This document shows, piece after piece, positions 29,718 through 34,836 of a DNA stretch of 34,836 nt. The translations under genes were made by a program, and so were the position numbers. Position 1 is the first letter of the stretch, and each line of letters opens with the position of its first letter. A model generated the notes under the pieces. The model made no database searches. It saw nothing but the letters and a program-made list of their open reading frames with translations, and was not told the DNA's origin. This DNA comes from Candidatus Nanopelagicales bacterium (GTDB lineage Bacteria; Actinomycetota; Actinomycetes; S36-B12; CAIYMF01): positions 1-34,836 of the forward strand of contig JADGOZ010000096.1 of NCBI GenBank assembly GCA_017882705.1, in the 5' to 3' direction.

Positions 29718-31244
29718 ATGGCCGAGCCCCCGGAGCACCTCGACGTGCTCGTCGTCGGTGCCGGGCTGTCGGGCATCGGGGCCGCGTGCCGCCTCGAGCT
29801 CGAGCGTCCGGGGACGACCTACGCCGTGCTCGAGTCGCGCGACACGATCGGCGGCACGTGGGACCTGTTCCGCTACCCCGGCATCCGCTCCGACTCCGAC
29901 ATGCACACGCTCGGCTACCCGTTCCGGCCGTGGCTCGACGGCAAGGCGCTCGCCGACGGTCCGGCGATCCTGCAGTACGTCCAGGACACCGCCGCGGAGT
30001 TCGACGTCACGCGGCGCGTGCACCTGCACCACAGGGTGGTCGCGGCCGACTGGTCGAGCGCGGAGGCGCGGTGGACGGTCGAGGTGCTGCGCACCGACAC
30101 CGGGGAGCGCAGCACCCTCACCTGCGGATTCCTGTTCTCCTGCACGGGCTACTACCGCTACGACCGCGGGCACGAGCCCGACATCGCCGGTCGGGAGGAC
30201 TTCCGCGGCGAGGTGGTCCACCCGCAGCAGTGGCCCGCGGCCCTCGACGTACGCGGCAAGCGGGTCGTGGTGATCGGCAGCGGGGCCACGGCGGTCACCC
30301 TCGTCCCCGCACTGGCGGGCACGGCCCGGCACGTCGTGATGCTGCAGCGCTCGCCGACCTACGTCGTGTCGCTGCCGTCGCGCGACGCGGTCGCCGATCT
30401 CGTGCGCCGCGTCCTGCCGCCGGGTGCGGCGTACAAGGTCGTGCGGCGCAAGAACATCGCGACGTCGGGCCTCAGCTACCGCCTGTCCCGGCGCTGGCCG
30501 GCGACGATGAGCAGGGTGTTCGTGAACGGCGTGCGCCGACAGCTGCCGGAGGGCTACGACGTCGCCACGCACTTCACGCCGAGCTACGACCCGTGGACCC
30601 AGCGGCTCTGCGTCGTCCCCGACGGCGACCTGTTCGCCGCGATCAGCGCGGGGGACGCCTCGGTCGTCACCGACCGCGTCGTGCGCTTCACCGAAGGCGG
30701 TCTGCTGCTCGAGTCCGGCCAGGAGCTCGACGCCGACGTCGTGGTGACGGCCACCGGGCTCGAGCTGCTGCTCGTCGGCGGCATGGATCTGAGCGTCGAC
30801 GGCGTGCACGTCGACGCCCCGAGGACCGTGGCGTACAAGGGGATGATGCTCACCGGCGTCCCGAACTTCGCGTTCGCGATCGGCTACACGAACGCGTCGT
30901 GGACCCTCAAGTGCGACCTCGTGAGCCGCTACGTCTGCCGGCTCCTCGGTCACCTCGAGACGCACGGCTACGCGTCCGTCGTGGCCACGCCCCCGCCCGA
31001 ACCCGAGCGCCTGCCCCTGCTCGACCTCTCCGCCGGCTACGTCCGCCGCGCCCTCGACAGCCTCCCGAAGCAGGGCACGAGACCACCCTGGCGCCTCCTG
31101 CAGAACTACCGCCAGGACGTCCGCATGTTCACCAGAGCCCCCCTCCTCGACGAAGCCATCACCTTCACGCCCGCGAGATCGTCGCCCGTGGGCGATGAAG
31201 GACGCCTGCATCGCATAGAAGACAACATTCCGGACCTCCATTGA
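29718..31244 (+). CDS. Flavin-containing (Baeyer-Villiger type) monooxygenase
   Basis: 508 residues. FAD motif VVGAGLSGIG at 12-21, GGTWDLFRYPGIRSDSDMHT, the Baeyer-Villiger fingerprint F-x-G-x3-H-x3-W-P as FRGEVVHPQQWP at 162-173, and the NADPH motif VVIGSGATAVTLVPAL. The closest type is EthA-like: it inserts oxygen into ketones or sulfides. Oddly, the last about 19 residues (SPVGDEGRLHRIEDNIPDLH region) and the stop codon lie inside the repeated leader B, so the natural C-terminus may have been replaced when that element arrived. The SDR follows 16 nt later; FMO-SDR pairs are common in actinobacterial ketone or sterol/lipid catabolism. Confidence 0.9.
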   Translation: MAEPPEHLDVLVVGAGLSGIGAACRLELERPGTTYAVLESRDTIGGTWDLFRYPGIRSDSDMHTLGYPFRPWLDGKALADGPAILQYVQDTAAEFDVTRRVHLHHRVVAADWSSAEARWTVEVLRTDTGERSTLTCGFLFSCTGYYRYDRGHEPDIAGREDFRGEVVHPQQWPAALDVRGKRVVVIGSGATAVTLVPALAGTARHVVMLQRSPTYVVSLPSRDAVADLVRRVLPPGAAYKVVRRKNIATSGLSYRLSRRWPATMSRVFVNGVRRQLPEGYDVATHFTPSYDPWTQRLCVVPDGDLFAAISAGDASVVTDRVVRFTEGGLLLESGQELDADVVVTATGLELLLVGGMDLSVDGVHVDAPRTVAYKGMMLTGVPNFAFAIGYTNASWTLKCDLVSRYVCRLLGHLETHGYASVVATPPPEPERLPLLDLSAGYVRRALDSLPKQGTRPPWRLLQNYRQDVRMFTRAPLLDEAITFTPARSSPVGDEGRLHRIEDNIPDLH

Positions 31245-31260
31245 TCGGACAGGAGCAGAC
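31190..31260 (+). promoter_or_regulatory. Repeated 71-nt leader, copy B (before SDR gene)
   Basis: Homologous to 17013-17083 without gaps. TCCG (31229-31232) can pair with CGGA (31246-31249), and CTCC (31236-31239) with GGAG (31252-31255) of the Shine-Dalgarno; GCGAT/ATCGC near the 5' end is kept. It overlaps the 3' end of the monooxygenase gene by 55 nt, then ends at GTG 31261. Confidence 0.6.
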
Positions 31261-32106
31261 GTGAAGCGCTTCGTCGTCGACGGCGCGACCGCGGTCGTCA
31301 CCGGTGCCGCGGGCGGCATCGGCCGCGCGGTCGCGCGCGAGCTCTCCGCGCGGGGAGCCCATCTCGTGCTCCTCGACCGCGACGAGGTCGGGCTCGCGTC
31401 GATCGCCGCGGAGCTGCGCGTCAGCAGGCCGGACCGGGCGGTCACGACGTACGCCGTGGACCTCTCCGACCGCGCCGCGGCGCTGTACGCCGCCGAGGGG
31501 ATCGCCGCCGCGCACCCGCACGTGCACCTGCTGGTGAACAACGCCGGCGTCGCGCTCGGCGGTCGCTTCTCCGAGGTGGCCCTCGAGGACGTGGAGTGGC
31601 TGCTCTCGATCAACCTGCACGCCGTGCTCCTCCTGACGCACACGCTGCTGCCTAACCTCGTCGCCACGCGCGGGTCGCACATCGTCAACCTCTCCAGCCT
31701 CTTCGGGCTGATCGCGCCACCCGGCCAGGTGGCGTACAGCACGAGCAAGTTCGGCGTGCGCGGCTTCGGCGACGCCCTGCGCGAGGAGCTCGCCGAGCAC
31801 GAGGTCGGCGTGACGACCGTGCACCCCGGCGGCATCGCGACGAGCATCGCCGACAGCGCCCGGATCGGGGCCGGCGTCGACCCCGCGGAGTACGAGCAGG
31901 GCCGCAGGGCGTGGACGAAGCTGCTCTCGATCGACCCCGCCATCGCCGCGACGCGGATCGTCGACGGTGCCGAGCGCCGCAAACCGCGCGTGCTCATCGG
32001 CGGGTCGACGTACGTCCTCGATGCCCTCGCGCGCATCACTCCGGGGCACTACGGCCGGCTCGTCGCGGCGGGCAACGAGCGCCTCAGCCGGCGCCTCGTG
32101 CGCTGA
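31261..32106 (+). CDS. SDR family oxidoreductase
   Basis: 281 residues. TGAAGGIG at 14-21, LLDRDE (acidic residue after beta2, favouring NAD(H)), NNAG, and catalytic S-Y-K in NLSSLFGLIAPPGQ...YSTSKFG. HPGGIATSI follows. The C-terminal part (RRAWTKLLSIDPAIAATRIV to GHYGRLVAAGNERLSRRL) is like SDRs found beside FMO/BVMO genes, which oxidise alcohols or reduce ketones in the same pathway. GTG 31261 has AGGAG at 5-nt spacing inside the repeated leader. It is probably co-transcribed with the monooxygenase but with its own translational control. Confidence 0.92.
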   Translation: MKRFVVDGATAVVTGAAGGIGRAVARELSARGAHLVLLDRDEVGLASIAAELRVSRPDRAVTTYAVDLSDRAAALYAAEGIAAAHPHVHLLVNNAGVALGGRFSEVALEDVEWLLSINLHAVLLLTHTLLPNLVATRGSHIVNLSSLFGLIAPPGQVAYSTSKFGVRGFGDALREELAEHEVGVTTVHPGGIATSIADSARIGAGVDPAEYEQGRRAWTKLLSIDPAIAATRIVDGAERRKPRVLIGGSTYVLDALARITPGHYGRLVAAGNERLSRRLVR

Positions 32107-32278
32107 GCGAGGTCCGGACTCCACCAGCACCCGGCGCTTCTCGTCGTCGACGTGGTCCCTTCGTTGATCGTCGGGGCGACCTCGCAGGTGCGCGCCTCGA
32201 TCGCGGCCGCGTGCGCGCCACCCCGCTCATCGACCCGGTCGAGTTCCTTCGCCCGCGCGTCGGTGCTGCACTGGACAC

Positions 32279-33445
32279 GTGGACGGCGTGGTCGAACGCC
32301 ATGGGGGCGCCGCGGCGGAGTCCGCTCCGCCGGGACGCGACCTGTTCATGGACCTGCTCCGGCTCGTCGCGATGACGGCCGTGGTGTTCCTGCACTGGCT
32401 CAGCCTCATGCCGTCGATCAGCGACGGGATCGTCGTGGACCGCAACGTCGTCGACGTCACCGTCGGTCTGTGGCCGCTGACCTGGCTCGCCGAGGTCATG
32501 GCCCTGTTCTTCTTCGTCGGCGGGTACGCGAACTGGGTGTCGATGCGGGCGGCGCGGCACATCGGCGAGACTCCGGCGCAGTTCGTCGTACGCCGCTGGA
32601 ACCGGCTGCTGCGACCGACGCTGGCGTTCCTCGGGCTGTGGCTCGGCATCGACCTGCTCGCGCGGGCGATGGGCCACCGCGACGCGTCCCCGCTCGCGCA
32701 CGTGAGCACCGGCAACACGATCCCGTTCGGGCCGTTGTGGTTCATCGGCGTGTACCTCGTCGTGATCGCGTCGAGCCCGATCACGGCGGCGGCGCACCGG
32801 CGATGGGGAGCTCGGGTCGTCGTCGCGATGGTCGTCGCCGTGGCGCTCGCGGACGTCGTGACGTTCTCCACCCACGTGGCGGCTGCCATGGCGTTCAACC
32901 TCGTGCTCGTGTGGTCCGTGCCGCACCAGCTCGGCTACTTCTACGCCGACGGCTCGCTGGCACGGATGGGCCTGCGCGGTCGCGTCGTCATGGCTGGCTC
33001 CGGCCTCCTGGCGATCGCCGGGCTCACCTCGCTGCCCTACTACCCGCGGAGCCTGGTCACGCTGCCGTGGACGGTGTCGTTCATCGCGGCGCCGATGCTC
33101 ACGCAGGTCGCCTCCGCGTTCTGGCTCGTGGGTCTCGCCCTGCTGCTGCAGCCGGCGGCCGCGCGGGTGCTGAGCCGGCCGTGGGCGCAACGGGTCGTGG
33201 GCGCGGCGACCCCGTATGCGATGCCGGTGTTCCTCTGGCACATGACCGCGTACCTCGTGGCGGCGAGCGTGCTCGTGTGGTCGGGCGCCGACTTCGTGTA
33301 CGGCATCCGGACGGATCCGACGTGGTGGTGGACGCGACCGGTGCTGATCCTCGCGTCGGCGGTGGCGCTCGGCGCGATCCTGGCCGTACGGCGTTCGCTC
33401 AGGATGATGCGTCATCGTCTGGCGGGCGCAGCCGTGTCACGATGA
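32279..33445 (+). CDS. Acyltransferase 3 family membrane protein
   Basis: 388 residues, about ten transmembrane helices. The family's N-terminal D-L-x-R-x-x-A-x-x-x-V-x-x-x-H motif is present (MDLLRLVAMTAVVFLHW) with the catalytic His, and helix 2 has MALFFFVGGYANWVS and RRWNRLLRPT. These proteins move acyl groups to sugars, lipids or antibiotics at the membrane. The acceptor is unknown. GTG 32279 gives a short soluble start rich in Gly/Ala; no Shine-Dalgarno is evident. It is followed after 6 nt by the alpha/beta hydrolase, so one operon is likely. The 172-nt gap before it has no gene I can support. Confidence 0.88.
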   Translation: MDGVVERHGGAAAESAPPGRDLFMDLLRLVAMTAVVFLHWLSLMPSISDGIVVDRNVVDVTVGLWPLTWLAEVMALFFFVGGYANWVSMRAARHIGETPAQFVVRRWNRLLRPTLAFLGLWLGIDLLARAMGHRDASPLAHVSTGNTIPFGPLWFIGVYLVVIASSPITAAAHRRWGARVVVAMVVAVALADVVTFSTHVAAAMAFNLVLVWSVPHQLGYFYADGSLARMGLRGRVVMAGSGLLAIAGLTSLPYYPRSLVTLPWTVSFIAAPMLTQVASAFWLVGLALLLQPAAARVLSRPWAQRVVGAATPYAMPVFLWHMTAYLVAASVLVWSGADFVYGIRTDPTWWWTRPVLILASAVALGAILAVRRSLRMMRHRLAGAAVSR

Positions 33446-33451
33446 CCGGGC

Positions 33452-34366
33452 ATGAGTGTCATCGCGCGACCCGTTCGCACCTGGATGAGACGGCTCGCGA
33501 AGGTGGCGACCGTCGTCGTCGTCCTGTTCCTCGCCCTGTCGCTGGTCGGGGCCCGGGTCGCCGTCGCCGGCTCCCGCGCCGCGCTGCGCACGCCGCCGGG
33601 ATCGATCGGCAGCACCTGGTCCGACGTCACGTTCCCGAGCCGCGGTGACGCCGTTGCTCTGTCAGGCTGGCTGTTCACCGCCGTGCACCCCAGCGGGCGC
33701 AGCGTGATCCTCGTGCACGGATGGCAGGGCGACCGTGAGGACGTCGACTTCGTCCCGCTCGCCCGTGACCTGCTCGCCCGCGGGTACGCCGTGCTGATGT
33801 TCGACCTGCGCGGCTCGGGCACCAGTGCGGGCACCACGCAGACCTTCGCGCACGACGAGCCCCGCGACGTGCTGGGGGCCCACGACTTCCTCCTCGCCCG
33901 GGGCTGGTCGCCGGCGCTCATGACCATCATCGGCAACAGCATGGGGGCGGCCACCGTGCTCGAGGCCGCACCGGAGCTCGACGACGTCGGGGCCCTGGTG
34001 GCCGACAGCTCCTTCGCCGACCTGTCGTCGTCGATGCAGGGCGGTCTCACCAGGTTCACGCACCTGCCGGGGGTGCTGGCCGTCCCGGCGATCGAGCTTG
34101 CACGGCTCTTCGACGTCCAGCCCGACCTGCGCCCCGTCGACGTGGTGCGGTCGCTGCCGCACCGCGCCTTCCTGTTCATCCACGCGCGCGGGGACCGACT
34201 TCTGCCGGTGGCCGACGCGCAGACGCTGCGAGCGGCGTCCACGGACCCCGGTACGCGACTTCTGGTGATCGACGGGGCCGACCACCTCGACACCTACACC
34301 CATGACCCGGCGACGTACCTGCGCACGCTCCTGGCGTTCGTCGACGGCCAGATCGCGACACGGTGA
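33452..34366 (+). CDS. Membrane-anchored alpha/beta hydrolase
   Basis: 304 residues. An N-terminal basic stretch and one hydrophobic helix (about 17-39, VATVVVVLFLALSLVGARVA) anchor it or act as an uncleaved signal, so the catalytic domain is probably outside. The triad is S163 in the nucleophile elbow GNSMGA, D248 in ARGDRLLP and H278 in GADHLDTY; HGWQGDRED holds the oxyanion loop. Substrate unknown; lipid or acyl esters are plausible next to an acyltransferase. ATG 33452 is 6 nt after the acyltransferase stop, so coupled expression is likely. Confidence 0.9.
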   Translation: MSVIARPVRTWMRRLAKVATVVVVLFLALSLVGARVAVAGSRAALRTPPGSIGSTWSDVTFPSRGDAVALSGWLFTAVHPSGRSVILVHGWQGDREDVDFVPLARDLLARGYAVLMFDLRGSGTSAGTTQTFAHDEPRDVLGAHDFLLARGWSPALMTIIGNSMGAATVLEAAPELDDVGALVADSSFADLSSSMQGGLTRFTHLPGVLAVPAIELARLFDVQPDLRPVDVVRSLPHRAFLFIHARGDRLLPVADAQTLRAASTDPGTRLLVIDGADHLDTYTHDPATYLRTLLAFVDGQIATR

Positions 34367-34447
34367 GGTCCGCGGACCAGGAGCCGACACCCGCCCGGCG
34401 GGACGACCCGCCCTGGACGACGGGATCGGATCGGCGAACGACGAAGG

Positions 34448-34462
34448 CCCCCGTCCCGGGGG
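34448..34462 (-). terminator. Short GC hairpin downstream of tRNA-Leu
   Basis: CCCCCG (34448-34453) and CGGGGG (34457-34462) around a 3-nt loop, 18 nt beyond the tRNA 3' end; on the minus strand it is followed by CCTTCGT. It may also end the hydrolase transcript coming from the other side. Confidence 0.6.
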
Positions 34463-34479
34463 ACGAGAGCCTGTCGTGC

Positions 34480-34566
34480 TGGTGCGCGAGGGGGGAGTTG
34501 AACCCCCACACCCTTTCGGGTACACGGACCTGAACCGTGCGCGTCTGCCTATTCCGCCACTCGCGC
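34480..34566 (-). tRNA. tRNA-Leu (anticodon CAG)
   Basis: The minus strand folds as a class II tRNA: acceptor GCGCGAG (34566-34560) pairs with CTCGCGC near the 3' end (34490-34484), followed by discriminator A and an encoded CCA (34482-34480). The anticodon stem CACGG/CCGTG holds the loop TTCAGGT, giving anticodon CAG for the CUG codon. A long variable arm (ACCCGAAAGGGT) and the T-arm GGGGGTTCAACTCCCCC are typical of tRNA-Leu. Confidence 0.96.
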
Positions 34567-34672
34567 GCGCCGGAGAAGGCTAACACGCAGGTGGGGGCCG
34601 TTCCGAACCGCCGGCGACCGGTCCAGGACCCGCCACCGTCGCCGCGGCGCAGGTCGGAGCCGCCCGCACGGA

Positions 34673-34678
34673 TACGAT
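34673..34678 (+). promoter_or_regulatory. -10 element for fhaA operon
   Basis: TACGAT, about 60 nt before the fhaA start, is the best -10 hexamer in the gap between tRNA-Leu and fhaA. No firm -35. Confidence 0.4.
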
Positions 34679-34738
34679 CGGGGCCGACGACGTGCGCTCC
34701 CGCGGGCGCGCACCGTCCTGACGTACACGGGAGGCACG

Positions 34739-34836
34739 GTGGGTCTGCTCGACCGCTTCGAGCAGCGGCTCGACCGGATGGTCAACGGTGCCTTCGCGCG
34801 CGCGTTCAAGGCCGAGGTGCAGCCGGTGGAGATCGC
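34739..34836 (+). CDS. fhaA: FhaA (DUF3662 and FHA domain protein), 5' end only
   Basis: The first 32 codons from GTG 34739 read MGLLDRFEQRLDRMVNGAFA then RAFKAEVQPVEI, the very conserved start of actinobacterial FhaA. GGGAGG is 4 nt upstream. In relatives FhaA has an N-terminal DUF3662 domain and a C-terminal FHA domain that binds phosphothreonine on MviN and controls peptidoglycan synthesis; it leads the fhaA-fhaB-pstP-rodA-pbpA-pknAB operon. The gene runs out of the window, so only the N-terminus is seen. Confidence 0.92.
   Translation, partial: MGLLDRFEQRLDRMVNGAFARAFKAEVQPVEI

Noticed and set aside
28800-32039. A 1079-codon minus-strand frame
   Set aside because: Mostly the antisense of the monooxygenase and SDR genes plus another frame of the EamA gene; no domain.
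1-34836. CRISPR arrays, prophage genes, transposases or integrases
   Set aside because: No regularly spaced repeats and no such protein signatures were seen; the repeats found are isolated palindromes or leaders.

Overview
The window comes from a very G+C-rich actinobacterium (my visual estimate is about 70 % G+C). Evidence for the group: a proteasome activator gene (bpa), a csoR-copZ-copA copper operon, a c-di-AMP (ydaO-type) riboswitch in front of a secreted NlpC/P60 peptidase, a DUF4446-pheA pair, and a tRNA-Leu(CAG) next to the start of fhaA, the usual first gene of the actinobacterial cell-division/Ser-Thr kinase operon. The gene set and the abundance of leaderless GTG/ATG starts fit the Nocardioidaceae (Nocardioides or Aeromicrobium type). 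That placement is an inference, not a proof.

Layout. 1-4.5 kb: a damaged tandem GNAT gene, a SET-domain methyltransferase, bpa, serS, and a START/SRPBCC-MarR pair behind an operator-like inverted repeat. 4.7-10.5 kb: a GNAT gene, then a minus-strand run of an ATP-grasp gene (decayed), a NylB/class C beta-lactamase-like hydrolase, a C45 (penicillin acyltransferase-like) gene with a frameshift, an SDR, and an isopenicillin N synthase-like oxygenase bracketed by two related palindromes. 10.6-14.1 kb: amidase, HAD phosphatase, and the riboswitch-controlled NlpC/P60 peptidase. 14.2-17.0 kb: the copper operon with its operator. 17.0-19.2 kb: a Nudix hydrolase with a repeated leader, a 33-residue membrane peptide, and DUF4446-pheA on the other strand. 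19.2-21.0 kb: a channel-like membrane protein behind a 9-codon leaderless upstream ORF, then a GDT1-type cation exporter. 21.0-21.5 kb: a structured gap without a gene. 21.5-27.8 kb: mainly housekeeping or catabolic enzymes on the minus strand (SEC-C protein, GDPD, FAD-linked oxidase, Fpg/Nei glycosylase, disulfide reductase). 27.9-34.8 kb: small membrane proteins, an EamA transporter, an FMO-SDR pair, an acyltransferase-3, an alpha/beta hydrolase, tRNA-Leu and the 5' end of fhaA.

Most striking signals. (1) Two unrelated genes, a Nudix hydrolase at 17084 and an SDR at 31261, are preceded by homologous 71-nt leaders with no gaps that end exactly at the start codon. Each carries a CCTCC that could pair with the gene's own Shine-Dalgarno. 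A third, palindromic relative lies at 17717-17771. (2) A repeated architecture of a -10 hexamer placed 6-7 nt before the start codon points to many leaderless mRNAs. (3) Three genes carry internal deletions or frameshifts. (4) An isopenicillin N synthase-like, a penicillin acyltransferase-like and a beta-lactamase-like gene lie in one strand-consistent block.
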